From Harmonia axyridis (Eukaryota; Arthropoda; Insecta; Coleoptera; Coccinellidae), in NCBI RefSeq assembly GCF_914767665.1, contig NC_059503.1, forward strand, positions 53,002,852 to 53,066,851: a stretch of DNA of 64,000 bases. Direction: 5' to 3'. The notes beneath the pieces are model-generated. The model was not told where the DNA came from. It did no database searches and worked only from the letters and a program-made list of their open reading frames with translations. Shown here one piece after another: positions 1 through 11,280 of the stretch (position 1 is the stretch's first letter; each line of letters opens with the position of its first letter). A program made the position numbers and the translations under genes.

Positions 1-2195
1 TTTTGTATGTTTTAAAGATGTTACATGTGAATCATTTATTTTATTGTCTATTTTCTCATTCGATATTGTTTTAACATCTTTATCAAATAGACTAGCCCAT
101 GATTTTTTTAATACATTTACTGTGGGCTCCTCAATTTTAGATTCATTTTTATTCGAGATGCTACTTTCAATTTTTTCAATTGTCCCATTTGAATCATTTT
201 TAATTATCTCTGTATTATCTCCTGCAATAATTTCAACTGTTTTTACAGCTGAACTAGGGGGAGTTGAAGGTTTCGAATGTTTTCCTGTCATCTCATTCTG
301 GATAATAGGTTTTGTAATTGATAATCCATTGTAATTGATTACAGATTTTCTACACTCATTTTCTGAAAAAGTTGATATTAGTTGATTCATTATTATATTA
401 CATATTCATATTGACCATAAATAATTCTATTAAGATCTCTATACTTACTTGAACAAAATTTTTGTTTAACTCTCCATGGTAATTTGAATTCACTAGAATT
501 GGTAAATAATATGGTATTCATTCTACGGGCCTCTTCTTCTTCTAACGCAGATAACTCTAAGAATTGTAGATTCTGAAAACAAATTACAATATAATAGTGG
601 AAATCATTTTGGAAATTATAATATTTCTGTATATAGTATATCCAAAGTCACTTGAATTAGTCTATAAAAACGCTTTTGCTGTTACATCCAAAATCAAACT
701 TATCTTATTCTACGGTGTTATAATTTGATTATTCTTTATTCTCGACCTGTAATATGCTATCAAGGAACGATATCAACGATGATGAACTGATCGTTGCATA
801 ATATTATAAGAGCACGAAAATGTTTGAGATGAATTCGGAAATGTTCTGTCTGAAGATAAGACAAACTAGGGTAGAACAGGTGCATGACCTTGAGATCCTT
901 GAATGACATCCAATTTTCTATGTCAAATTAGCAGCTACGTTGCCGAATTGAATTTTATTTCTTCGTTATTGTAAGGCGACATTTATACCCCTCAGTGGAA
1001 GCAGAAGGCTAAATGATAATGATGTACAGGGTGATTCACCGCGATGGCCTATTGTTTATGGAAAACTAATAATAATTTTGTGCTGAAAATTCAAACAATT
1101 TCCTTTTATACCGGAACCAGATTACTACTGACTTATTTCAAACGGCACACCCAGTATATTATTGCATTATCAGATAGCTCAGTTGATGATAATTTCAGCA
1201 ATATGGCAATTCTTGAGTATAAGCTCAACGGTTCATAAGTAAATTTTACGTAGATATAAAAAGAGAGGGGTCTCAAGCAAATCCTATACTTAAAGAGTTT
1301 TCGAGGAAAAACTTGAACTAAAGAAAACTGCAATTTCTCATTGAATGGAGTAGTCTATTACTTCCAGAAAACATGAAAAGAAACTAAAAAGTCGAAATTT
1401 CATGAATTGTTATAAATTTTTCGTTAAGATGGTTGAAAATCCATAAAAAGAGAGGGGTCTCAAGCAAATCCTATACTTGAAGAGTTTTCGAGGAAAAACT
1501 TGAACTAAAGAAAACTACAATTTCTCATTGAATGGAGTAGTCTATGACTTCCAGAAAACATGAAAAAAAACTGAAATGTCGAAATTTCATGAATTGTAAT
1601 AAATTTTTCGTTAAGATCCATAAACCAATAAAATTTTCAATTACGAATAATTAATGACATTTCATGAAATGTCAAATTTAGTTATCCAAATTTCGATTTT
1701 AGTTTTCTGGAAGTCATAGACTACTCCACTCAGAAGTTGTAGTATTTCCTCAGTTCAAGTTTTTCCTTGATAAATTTTAAATTTCTCGTATTCAGAATCA
1801 AAATAAATATTCAAAGATATAATAATATAATGTTTATATATAATCTAATATTAAAACTGTTCATCCAATAAAATCAATTAAATCGGGACATTCCTGTTTC
1901 CAAGACGATTAGCTAAATACCGGAGTTTATTTGAGAGTATTGATAGCAATATTTTCATAAATTCCGAAAAAATTTCTGAAAACTTTGACAACCCCTGTAT
2001 AATTGAAATATTCAGGCTTCCTCCAAGTGACTTTGGATATACCATACCAGTATTTATTATAGGATATAAAAACAAAAGTAAAGTATTTTAATAATTTAGA
2101 ACACTATGAAACTAACTACATAAAATATAATTGATATTTGAAAATATTCGAATAAATGAAAATAACCCTAAGCTAGTATTAAAAATTACCTCCAT
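1..2195 (-). CDS. Usp10: USP10-family deubiquitinase, copy 0, partial (5' exons only)
   Basis: Only the 5' part of this copy is in the window. Exon 3 is complement(<1..362) and breaks off at the window edge within the segment before the KSWASLF motif region ends. Exon 2 is complement(449..572) and is bounded by a TTTTCAG acceptor and a GTAAGT donor. The likely first exon is complement(2190..2195), ATGGAG followed by GTAATT; a second equivalent first exon lies at complement(2889..2894). No lesion is visible in the part present. The catalytic exons lie outside the window, so whether this copy is intact is unknown. Exon 2 carries the Met variant of the RRMNT segment, shared with copies 1, 2 and 4. 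Confidence 0.85.
573..1235. other. Intron 1 sequence without recognised features, U0
   Basis: Lies between exon 2 and the intron-1 repeat block of the minus-strand gene. Only short open frames are present. A minus-strand ATG frame of 49 codons (760-909) has no recognisable domain. The same sequence recurs in every unit. Confidence 0.65.
1236..1790. repeat. Intron-1 direct and inverted repeat block, U0
   Basis: Two direct copies (about 187-212 bp, starting near 1236 and 1443) share AGAGAGGGGTCTCAAGCAAA and GTAGTCTATGACTTCCAG-type segments. A third, inverted copy follows (about 1638-1790), so direct copy 2 and the inverted copy could form a long hairpin. The junction carries the perfect 20-bp palindrome TGACATTTCATGAAATGTCA at 1655-1674. 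Diverged direct copies also occur inside the promoter modules (e.g. 2588-2792). Origin unknown; no coding capacity. Confidence 0.8.
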
Positions 2196-2392
2196 ATTCG
2201 AACAATTTTCTATTTAAATATGAAACTTTCCACTAGAAATATCACTTCAACAACTGTTTATCAAGTAACTCTTGGAAGAATGTTCGCTAAACTGAGGTTA
2301 CTTACAATTTGTCAATCCGGCATGGTTGACGAACATAGAATATTTTTCTTCTTCTTAACTATGTACAGGTCGAGCCATATATCTAATATTAG

Positions 2393-2526
2393 GGGCCAGT
2401 TGCACCATTTACCTAAACATTGATTAAAATTTAAACATTGATTAATTTCTGATTTCTCTTGAGAAATCATAGAGTAATCAATGTTTAAATTTTAATCAAT
2501 GTTTAGGTAAATGGTGCACCTGGCCC
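2393..2526. mobile_element. MITE with GGGCCAG terminal inverted repeats (representative copy)
   Basis: The ends are GGGCCAGTTGCACCATTT and its near-perfect reverse complement, continuing into CCTAAACATTGATTAA. The interior holds a small hairpin (GATTTCTC/GAGAAATC). The flanks read TTAG on both sides, a possible target duplication. It has no coding capacity. Two length forms exist in the array, 117 bp and 134-135 bp; the longer has an extra ATTAAAATTTAAACATTG segment. Coordinates of the other copies are given with each module block. The superfamily is not assigned. Confidence 0.75.
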
Positions 2527-3091
2527 TTAGTCTATTGGGTAAAATATAGAAGTGCGCGTGCGCCGCATATTTTTTTGTTCATTCAGTCAATTTTACGTAG
2601 ATATAAAAAGAGAGGGGTCTCAAGCAAATTATATACTTAAGGAGTTTACGAGGACAAACTTCAACTAAGGAAAACTGCAATTTCTCATTGAATGGAGTAG
2701 TCTATGACTTCCAGAAAACATGAAAAGAAACTAAAAAGTCGAAATTTCATGAATTGTAATAAATTTTTCGTTATGATGGTTGCAAATCCATAAACCAATA
2801 AAAAAAAACTAACTACATAAAATATAATTGATATTTGAAAATATTCGAATAAATGAAAATAACCCTAAGCTAGTATTAAAAAAATTACCTCCATATTCAA
2901 ACAATTTTCTATTTAAACATGAAACTTTCCACTAGAAATATCACTTCAACAACTGTTTATCAAGTAACTCTTGGAAGAATGTTCGCTAAACTGAGGTTAC
3001 TTACAATTTGTCAACCCGGCATGGTTGACGAACATAGAATATTTTTCTTCTTCTTAACTATGTACAGATCGAGCCATATGCCTTATATTAG

Positions 3092-3208
3092 GGGCCAGTT
3101 GCACCATTTGCCTAAACATTGATTAATTTCTGATTTCTCTTGAGAAATCATAGAGTAATCAACGTTGAAATTTTTAATTAATGTTTAGGCAAATGGTGCA
3201 ACTGGCCC
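3092..3208. mobile_element. MITE, short 117 bp form (U0 distal module)
   Basis: Both terminal repeats match perfectly over GGGCCAGTTGCACCATTT. Flanks are TTAG. The same short form is the most upstream MITE in every unit where that position is visible. Confidence 0.75.
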
Positions 3209-3297
3209 TTAGTCTATTAGGTAGAATATAGAAGTGCGCGTGCGCCGCATATTAAATTTCAATAATGATATATATAATAATAATAATAATAATAATT

Positions 3298-3735
3298 TTC
3301 AAACAGATAGTTTCTAAACTGTGCTCGAAATAAAAAATTCCAATCCCACAAAATTATCTGTATTTCGTTTCTTCATTTCCAGCTTAATTTTATTGTAATC
3401 TATGGTCCACAGTTCGCATTGAAAAAGTGTCCAGCGGACAGGATAAATAGAAGGCGCTAGTGTAGCTAGAGGGTATATTTGTATTTTGTGGTTTCTGTAA
3501 TCTGCATTCCGTGGTTTCATTTTTAGCGTGGTTATATTCATAGATAAATACAAATGTACCCCTTATATATGGTTATAATTGATTCTGATAGATGTGGCAA
3601 GCTGAATAATAAATATTAAATTCTGTTGATAATTATAACATAGGTAATGAGAAAACCATTTTCTGTTGATATTTCGACATTTCGATCTTTAGCGGAATAT
3701 AACAATTATGTTAAATTATTATATTTACTTTAATA
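3298..3735. other. Segment between promoter modules and SINE, U0
   Basis: About 440 bp upstream of the modules on the minus strand. It contains a 79-codon minus-strand frame (3314-3553) without recognisable domain or splice context, and the GC-richer patch GGCGCTAGTGTAGCTAGAGG. It is conserved between units except U4, where about 275 bp including this frame is deleted, which argues against an essential coding role. Confidence 0.6.
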
Positions 3736-3787
3736 TTATTTTTGTGCCTCCCGACCAAAGTACAAATTTCCGAAATTATTTTTTGTT

Positions 3788-4033
3788 CCCGATAATAGGG
3801 ACATTCGATCTGCCAACCCAAGAAAGCGAACATACTTTTGTTGGATAGCACATATGCCTACGTCTCTGGCACACACACCGGACTCATCAGTGTGACTTTG
3901 GTATAATTGTGTGTGCCGTGTCACATACGCTTGGGGAATTTATTATTATCGGGAGTCGCCGGGATGCGAACCCGGCACCTTGTCGGATCTCGGTGAGTGA
4001 GTCTACCTCTTAACGTCTAGGCTACCGAATGCT
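3788..4033 (-). mobile_element. tRNA-derived SINE-like element, U0
   Basis: Read on the minus strand, the element begins with a tRNA-like head. It has a box A-like TAGCCTAGACG, a D-arm-like GCCT/AGGT pairing, and box B-like GGTTCGCATCC in a T-arm with stem GCCGGG/CCCGGC and a 7-nt loop. The rest of the cloverleaf does not fold well, so this is a SINE head rather than a working tRNA. The hammerhead-type motif follows about 20 nt later. The 3' limit is set here at an inverted-repeat arm (CCCGATAATA); the true 3' end may extend further. No clear target-site duplication was found. Confidence 0.75.
3861..3930 (-). ncRNA. Truncated hammerhead ribozyme motif, U0
   Basis: An 11-nt deletion after TGCCTAC (plus strand) removes GAAA and the 3' strand of stem III. 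Stem I, the cleavage triplet, the core heptamer and both loops remain. Predicted inactive. Confidence 0.65.
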
Positions 4034-5563
4034 GTGTTTATTGTTGCTATGTGGAGCTTTATGAGAAGCCGCCACACTTTCATCCTTTTTGAAGTTTTCT
4101 ATGAAATTTACCTTAGAACATAGAATATACTCTAAGAAATTAACCTTCTAGCTATTCAGAGAATAGTTTTCTATTCAGTGAGTAGTTGATATTCATGAAT
4201 ATTCGTTACTATTCATTGATAATGATTAGATAGTTGAGTAATTAATTATTTGTGAAGTTACGAATGAAAGTTTGAATGATCACTTTTCAGGAATAATTGA
4301 AAAAAGATATTGAAATTGGAGATCACATATGTTGAAATTGATAGATACAATTGAATTGTAATAATTCATTTCATAGTAGAAACTGGTATTCATCCAAAGA
4401 AACAAGAATAGAATTGGGATTTTATAAATAAAAAAATACAAAAATTGAATATAAGATTCTTACATATGAATTTAGCAATAAAGAGTTCTAATAATAACAA
4501 TATAAGATTCTACATTCGAAATTAAATGCCGTCTTTTTAATCGACTGCACAGTTTATTCATTTGAAACCTTGCTTTCATATTTCATATGCATTGTCATTT
4601 CTAGACATTACTCTATTTCATTGGTCAATTATTGTTTGATTCTGAATTGCGAAACGACGAATTATTCTATTCTTTTAAATCTGAGTTCTAAAAATGTAAA
4701 CACATCAACTGTGACTAGCATCACCCCCTAACAAAACTAAATCAGAAAACAAAGATTTTTTGAAAATTCCATATAATTGAACACGAAGTGTATTCTTGAA
4801 GGATTTAATGTTCTCAGAGTCCGCTTAGTCATTCTTTTTATACCTGCAGAACTGTAATGGGTCTATGTAGATTGTATTGTTCTAACGAAGGTTTTACTAC
4901 GTCCATTTAAGCATCTATTGTATTTTGTACGTTGTCATGTAATAAAAATAATTCCTGCATTTACCAAACGACAATTTGATTATAAAAATATGACAAGTTT
5001 TGATTTTCAAGTGAATTAGAGGACCAATAGAAAAAAGAAATTTTATAGTAATCAGAGACGAGAATTCTCCAGAAAAATTGTTCTGACCCAGGAAAAGGAA
5101 TAACAGGTTATAAAACGGAAATTAATGAGTGTTTTGTTTTGGGTCATTATAGATATAGGTTAATTCAGAGTTCATGACTGGTATATTTGTGATTTTTGTG
5201 AAACATAAAAAAATTACATGATTCGAGTGTATGAGGTACGATCTTCCAAAATATCCTCATTTATCTAGGTTACAGAAGTAGGAGAACGTAGCGCCGCTGA
5301 ACACAGGGGAAAATTATAAAGTTTGGTCAAGTTTTTTTTTATTACATTGAGCGAAATTCACCTGATTTCAAGAGCAAAGAAAAAGGAATAAAGAGTCCAA
5401 AGTCCTGAAATAGCTAATACTGTTTATGGTTTATTGGAATTTTCTCGAAGACGATCTTTTTTCCTTCTGAGATCGTAGTTCTTGCAAAAATTCAATTTAA
5501 GTTTTAGGAAAAGAAATTTCTTCAAAATAAAACAAACAAAATTTTACATTTATACAAAGTCCG
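4034..5563. other. Spacer between SINE and the next gene's poly(A) signal, U0
   Basis: About 1.5 kb of AT-rich sequence with stops in every frame and no recognisable gene, RNA or repeat. Equivalent spacers are 11281-12810, 19268-20806, 27186-28714, 35594-37126, 42697-44610 (with a LINE fragment), 50400-51927 and 57667-59195. Small open frames here (about 61 codons near 11527-11712 and equivalents) vary by substitution without sign of constraint. Confidence 0.7.
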
Positions 5564-5589
5564 TTTATTAAAATATAATATTTATTTTT

Positions 5590-5590
<1 letters not shown>

Positions 5591-5635
<45 letters not shown>
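5591..5635. repeat. (TA)n microsatellite, 3' UTR of copy 1
   Basis: About 45 bp of alternating TA with one CA interruption, lying between the stop codon and the AATAAA of the minus-strand gene. Confidence 0.95.
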
Positions 5636-5636
<1 letters not shown>

Positions 5637-5777
5637 CATTGTATAGTCAATTTATCATATTCTCCCGAAATACAATACATGGCATTACTCATGAAACAAC
5701 AGAAAAATATTACAATGTTCAGCATCCTTGAATCTAATCTGTACAAATTAACAACTATATCAATGAATTTTTACACT

Positions 5778-8700
5778 TCACACCGTATCACTCCTTCGAT
5801 AAAATAATAAATAAGGAACTCTATCTCCTTGACGTTGAAGAACATCTTCTTCCGTAACTCTGTTTATTTTAGAGTCATCAAACCTCAACCATGTATTATA
5901 CCCCGAATGGAAAGTATCTGCTATATAATGCCCATAGCTGGCCTCCTTTCCTACATGGTATACTACAGATATTAATTTATATTGTCTCTCCGCTGAAGTA
6001 TTCGCCCTTCCAGATAATATTTTAGAATCAATCTGCAGATTGATGGGAAATTTTATAGTCTTCATTATTTTAGTGCAGCCATTCATTCTGTATTCGAAGC
6101 ATTTCAAATGTAATACTAAAACTACAGGCAACTTCTCTATCATCACTTGCTGCCATGCTTCAACCGTTTCTTTCGTTTTCGATGATGTCAGACCCTCTAG
6201 TTTGTTCTTGGTTGTAAGGCCTTCTAATGCTTCAGCTATGTTATTTGCTTTCTTAATATTTACTGGCAATGTTAGGAATGGTTCAATATTTTCTGAAGTT
6301 TCGTCTCCGGTTTTATGGATTCTTGAACAGAGAAGTCCTCCGAATATATCACTAATCGGAGTCTTGTCCATTTGTATTTCTCTTGTTACATTCCCTTCGT
6401 TCTTAGGACCCACAACTTTCCAATCATCCACATCTATTTTCACTTCTTTTTTAGCTGCTTGAATATTTTCGTCATGGCTAAGCAATTTCATTATTTCCAT
6501 CATTTCATCATTGAGTCCATTCAACAGAAGGCTCAAGAATTCTTCGGCGTCTTCTTGTCGGCCTTCAACAAGGAAAGAATCGCTACGTGTTCCGTTTAGC
6601 AACGTATAAAACGATGAAGCCTCAAACGAATTGCCATTGTCTATATTGACGAAAGTTTGCTTCTTGTTCTTCTCTTTTGAACGTGACTTGCGTCTTACAT
6701 TGGGCAGATTATCGAAGTTATTCATAAATTTACACCTGGAATAGTTGAATAATTAAAACACATATATAAAATTGTTATTCAATCAAAGTTGCAAATTATA
6801 TTAATTTATACTTACATATTTTCACTCATTGTTATTGATTTCAGTGCATTATTGTGAGTGAAGTTCTCTGATAACCGTTTGAGAAGGTTACAAAGTGGTG
6901 GGCAAGCAAGTAAGGCTTGTAATATTGAGTTTATATAACAAAAGTTACTTTTGTTTCGTAAACCCCTGGGTTTAAAACTGGTTTGGGTCCCATCAATTTT
7001 ATAGTTCTTGAGAAATCCTGAAAATTAAAAAATATTACTAACCATGATAGAAACTTGAATTTTCACTGATATTTGTAGGTGAAAACCAAAGCATTCCACT
7101 TTTCATCAAGTAAAATGGGTTCAACTAAGTAATTATCTACTGTAGATGTAAGCAAATTGTTAGTTGAAAGTAAGATAAATATATAAAAAAAGATATGGTT
7201 TTGAACTCACCTCCTAACATATGAGTGGCTGAATCTATTTTTTTGACTACTTTTGCATGTTTTAAAGATGTTACATGTGAATCATTTATTTTATTGTCTA
7301 TTTTCTCATTCGATATTGTTTTAACATCTTTATCAAATAGACTAGCCCATGATTTTTTTAATACATTTACTGTGGGCTCCTCAATTTTAGATTTATTTTT
7401 ATTCGAGATGCTACTTTCAATTTTTTCAATTGTCCCATTTGAATCATTTTTAATTATCTCTGTATTATCTCCTGCAATAATTTCAACTGTTTTTACAGCT
7501 GAACTAGGGGGAGTTGAAGGTTTCGAATGTTTTCCTGTCATCTCATTCTGGATAATAGGTTTTGTAATTGATAATCCATTGTAATTGATTACAGATTTTT
7601 TACACTCATTTTCTGAAAAAGTTGATATTAGTTGATTCATTATTATATTACATATTCATATTGACCATAAATAATTCTATTGAGATCTCTATACTTACTT
7701 GAACAAAATTTTTGTTTAACTCTCCATGGTAATTTGAATTCACTAGAATTGGTAAATAATATGGTATTCATTCTACGGGCCTCTTCTTCTTCTAACGCAG
7801 ATAACTCTAAGAATTGTAGATTCTGAAAACAAATTACAATATAATAGTGGAAATCATTTTGGAAATTATAATATTTCTGTATATAGTATATCCAAAGTCA
7901 CTTGAATTAGTCTATAAAAACGCTTTTGCTGTTACATCCAAAATCAAACTTATCTTATTCTACGGTGTTATAATTTGATTATTCTTTATTCTCGACCTGT
8001 AATATGCTATCAAGGAACGATATCAACGATGATGAACTGATCGTTGCATAATATTATAAGAGCACGAAAATGTTTGAGATGAATTCGGAAATGTTCTGTC
8101 TGAAGATAAGACAAACTAGGGTAGAACAGGTGCATGACCTTGAGATCCTTGAATGACATCCAATTTTCTATGTCAAATTAGCAGCTACGTTGCCGAATTG
8201 AATTTTATTTCTTCGTTATTGTAAGGCGACATTTATACCCCTCAGTGGAAGCAGAAGGCTAAATGATAATGATGTACAGGGTGATTCACCGCGATGGCCT
8301 ATTGTTTATGGAAAACTAATAATAATTTTGTGCTGAAAATTCAAACAATTTCCTTTTATACCGGAACCAGATTACTACTGACTTATTTCAAACGGCACAC
8401 CCAGTATATTATTGCATTATCAGATAGCTCAGTTGATGATAATTTCAGCAATATGGCAATACTTGAGTATAAGCTCAACGGTTCATAAGTAAATTTTACG
8501 TAGATATAAAAAGAGAGGGGTCTCAAGCAAATCCTATACTTGAAGAGTTTTCGAGGAAAAATTTGAACTAAAGAAAATTGCAATTTCTCATTGAATGTAG
8601 TAGTCTATTACTTCCAGAAAACATGAAAAGAAACTAAAAAGTCGAAATTTCATGAATTGTTATAAATTTTTCGTTAAGATGGTTGAAAATCCATAAAAAG

Positions 8701-9447
8701 AGAGGGGTCTCAAGCAAATCCTATACCTAAAGAGTTTTCGAGGAAAAACTTGAACTAAAGAAAACTACAATTTCTCATTGAATGGAGTAGTCTATGACTT
8801 CCAGAAAACATGAAAAGAAACTGAAATGTCGAAATTTCATGAATTGTAATAAATTTTTCGTTAAGATCCATAAACCAATAAAATTTTCAATTACGAATGA
8901 TTAATGACATTTCATGAAATGTCAAATTTAGTTATCCAAATTTCGATTTTAGTTTTCTGGAAGTCATAGACTACTCCACTCAGAAGTTGTAGTATTTCCT
9001 CAGTTCAAGTTTTTCCTTGATAAATTTTAAATTTCTCGTATTCAGAATCAAAATCAATATTCAAAGATATAATAATATAATGTTTATATATAATCTAATA
9101 TTAAAACTGTTCATCCAATAAAATCAATTAAATCGGGACATTCCTGTTTCCAAGACGATTAGCTAAATACCGGAGTTTATTTGAGAGTATTGATAGCAAT
9201 ATTTTCATAAATTCCGAAAAAATTTCTGAAAACTTTGACAACCCCTGTATAATTGAAATATTCAGGCTTCCTCCAAGTGACTTTGGATATACCATACCAG
9301 TATTTATTATAGGATATAAAAACAAAAATAAAGTATTTTAAAAATTTAGAACACTATGAAACTAACTACATAAAATATAATTGATATTTGAAAATATTCG
9401 AATAAATGAAAATAACCCTAAGCTAGTATTAAAAAAATTACCTCCAT
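5778..9447 (-). CDS. Usp10: USP10-family ubiquitin carboxyl-terminal hydrolase, copy 1 (intact)
   Basis: This is a cysteine protease that would remove ubiquitin from substrates. Model: complement(join(5778..6735, 6816..7017, 7211..7612, 7699..7822, 9442..9447)), 1692 nt, 563 aa, with all junctions GT-AG and phases agreeing. Residues 1-130 are low-complexity N-terminus; KSWASLF (W132) is a conserved USP10 motif. The Cys box GLRNKSNFCYIN puts catalytic C204 in exon 4. Exon 5 holds GRQEDAEEF (303-311), LHLKCF (452-457, where most USPs have LKRF), YGHYIADTF with catalytic H514, and WLRFDD with likely catalytic D531; it ends YLLFYRRSDTV. The nearest-family assignment rests on remembered similarity to human USP10 across exons 3-5, including DDWKVVGPKN and PISDIFGG. 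The first exon could equally be 10131..10136. A polyadenylation signal AATAAA lies at complement(5564..5569). The internal ATG at 6725 is not the start: the reading frame continues through the splice junction. Confidence 0.93.
8486..9040. repeat. Intron-1 repeat block, U1
   Basis: Two direct copies plus the inverted copy, arranged as in U0. Confidence 0.8.
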
Positions 9448-10495
9448 ATTCAAACAATTTTCTATTTAAATATGAAACTTTCCACTAGAAATATCACTTC
9501 AACAACTGTTTATCAAGTAACTCTTCGCTAAACTGAGGTTACTTACAATTTGTCAATCCGGCATGGTTGACGAACATAGAATATTTTTCTTCTTCTTAAC
9601 TATGTACAGGTCGAGCCATATATCTAATATTAGGGGCCAGTTGCACCATTTACCTAAACATTGATTAAAATTTGAACATTGATTAATTTCTGATTTCTCT
9701 TGAGAAATCATAGAGTAATCAACGTTTAAATTTTTAATTAATGTTTAGGCAAATGGTGCACCTGGCCCTTAGTCTATTGGGTAAAATATAGAAGTGCGCG
9801 TGCGCCGCATATTTTTTTGTTCATTCAGTCAATTTTACGTAGATATAAAAAGAGAGGGGTCTCAAGCAAATTATATACTTAAGGAGTTTACGAGGACAAA
9901 CTTCAACTAAGGAAAACTGCAATTTCTCATTGAATGGAGTAGTCTATGACTTCCAGAAAACATGAAAAGAAACTAAAAAGTCGAAATTTCATGAATTGTA
10001 ATAAATTTTTCGTTATGATGGTTGCAAATCCATAAACCAATAAGAAAAAAATAACTACATAAAATATAATTGATATTTGAAAATATTCGAATAAATGAAA
10101 ATAACCCTAAGCTAGTATTAAAAAAATTACCTCCATATTCAAACAATTTTCTATTTAAACATGAAACTTTCCACTAGAAATATCACTTCAACAACTGTTT
10201 ATCAAGTAACTCTTGGAAGAATGTTCGCTAAACTGAGGTTACTTACAATTTGTCAACCCGGCATGGTTGACGAACATAGAATATTTTTCTTCTTCTTAAC
10301 TATGTACAGATCGAGCCATATGCCTTATATTAGGGGCCAGTTGCACCATTTGCCTAAACATTGATTAATTTCTGATTTCTCTTGAGAAATCATAGAGTAA
10401 TCAACGTTGAAAATTTTAATTAATGTTTAGGCAAATGGTGCAACTGGCCCTTAGTCTATTAGGTAGAATATAGAAGTGCGCGTGCGCCGCATATT
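9358..10495 (-). promoter_or_regulatory. Promoter/first-exon module block of copy 1 (2 modules)
   Basis: First exons at 9442..9447 and 10131..10136; MITEs at 9634..9768 and 10334..10450. The gene-proximal module lacks about 10 bp in its presumed 5' UTR (the GGAAGAATGT segment), a deletion shared with the proximal module of U4. Confidence 0.58.
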
Positions 10496-11023
10496 AAATT
10501 TCAATAATAATATATATAATAATAATAATAATTTTCAAACAGATAGTTTCTAAACTGTGCTCGAAATAAAAAATTCCAATCCCACAAAATTATCTGTATT
10601 TCGTTTCTTCATTTCCAGCTTAATTTTATTGTAATCTATGGTCCACAGTTCGCATTGAAAAAGTGTCCAGCGGACAGGATAAATAGAAGGCGCTAGTGTA
10701 GCTAGAGGGTATATTTGTATTTTGTGGTTTCTGTAATCTGCATTCCGTGGTTTCATTTTTAGCGTGGTTATATTCATAGATAAATACAAATGTACCCCTT
10801 ATATATGGTTATAATTGATTCTGATAGATGTGGCAAGCTGAAAAATAAATATTAAATTCTGTTGATAATTATAACATAGGTAATGAGAAAACCATTTTCT
10901 GTTGATATTTCGACATTTCGATCTTTAGCGGAATATAACAATTATGTTAAATTATTATATTTACTTTAATATTATTTTTGTGCCTCCCGACCAAAGTACA
11001 AATTTCCGAAATTATTTTATGTT

Positions 11024-11280
11024 CCCGATAATAGGGACATTCGATCTGCCAACCCAAGAAAGCGAACATACTTTTGTTGGATAGCACATATGCCTACTTA
11101 TGCGTTTCTTCTCTGGCACACACACCGGACTCATCAGTGTGACTTTGGTATAATTGTGTGTGCCGTGTCACATACGCTTGGGGAATTTATTATTATCGGG
11201 AGTCGCCGGGATGCGAACCCGGCACCTTGTCGGATCTCGGTGAGTGAGTCTACCTCTTAACGTCTAGGCTACCGAATGCT
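11024..11280 (-). mobile_element. tRNA-derived SINE-like element, U1
   Basis: Same 257 bp element as in the other full units, with the box B variant GGTTCGCATCC. It contains a hammerhead motif with a damaged closing pair of stem II. Confidence 0.75.
11102..11177 (-). ncRNA. Hammerhead ribozyme motif, U1 (closing pair lost)
   Basis: The C immediately before GAAA is A, breaking the G10.1-C11.1 pair next to the core, which is important for hammerhead catalysis. The rest is conserved. Probably weak or inactive. Confidence 0.65.

Larger units (their letters stand above)
2108..3253 (-). promoter_or_regulatory. Promoter/first-exon module block of copy 0 (2 modules)
   Basis: On the minus strand each ~700 bp module holds, in order, a ~200 bp repeat (absent from the most upstream module), the GC-rich motif GTGCGCGTGCGCC on the plus strand, a MITE, about 190 bp of likely 5' UTR, and ATGGAG followed by GTAATT. 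The ATGGAG joins in phase to exon 2 to give MENLQFLEL. First exons: 2190..2195 and 2889..2894. MITEs: 2393..2526 and 3092..3208. GC motif examples: 2552..2564 and 3235..3247. No TATA box was convincingly placed. The promoter role is inferred from position and splicing, not seen directly. A (TAA)n microsatellite follows at about 3268-3297. Confidence 0.6.

Noticed and set aside
760..909. 49-codon minus-strand ATG frame in intron 1, and the TCAAGGTCA nuclear-receptor-like half site within it
   Set aside because: No domain, no suitable splice donor and no evidence beyond being duplicated with the unit. A single 9-bp match to an FTZ-F1/ERR-type site is expected by chance at this scale.
2284..2345. 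Minus-strand ATG reading MFVNHAGLTN followed by a GTAAGT donor, as an alternative first coding exon
   Set aside because: Splicing it to exon 2 would create a TAA across the junction. It may be a small upstream open frame in the 5' UTR, but ATGGAG/GTAATT is the only nearby first exon I found that fits the phase.
2220..2423. 67-codon plus-strand frame beginning MKLSTRNIT, present up to four times per unit
   Set aside because: It runs across the presumed 5' UTR and into the MITE terminal repeat, and is broken in two modules by a 10-bp deletion. It is better explained as a by-product of the amplified module.
3314..3553. 79-codon minus-strand frame between the promoter modules and the SINE
   Set aside because: No recognisable domain or splice partners, and the whole segment is deleted in U4 with no other change. 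Treated as non-coding.
3944..4033. Functional tRNA gene on the minus strand
   Set aside because: The T-arm and box A/B resemblances are good, but acceptor and anticodon stems do not pair properly, there is no 3' terminator T run, and the sequence continues into the ribozyme-bearing SINE body.
6040..6599. Plus-strand open frames of 140 and 75 codons, and 119-codon frames such as 7225-7584, repeated in each unit
   Set aside because: They are antisense to USP10 exons 5 and 3, whose minus-strand frames have clear domain motifs and splice sites. The plus-strand frames show no domains and survive only because the coding strand is conserved.
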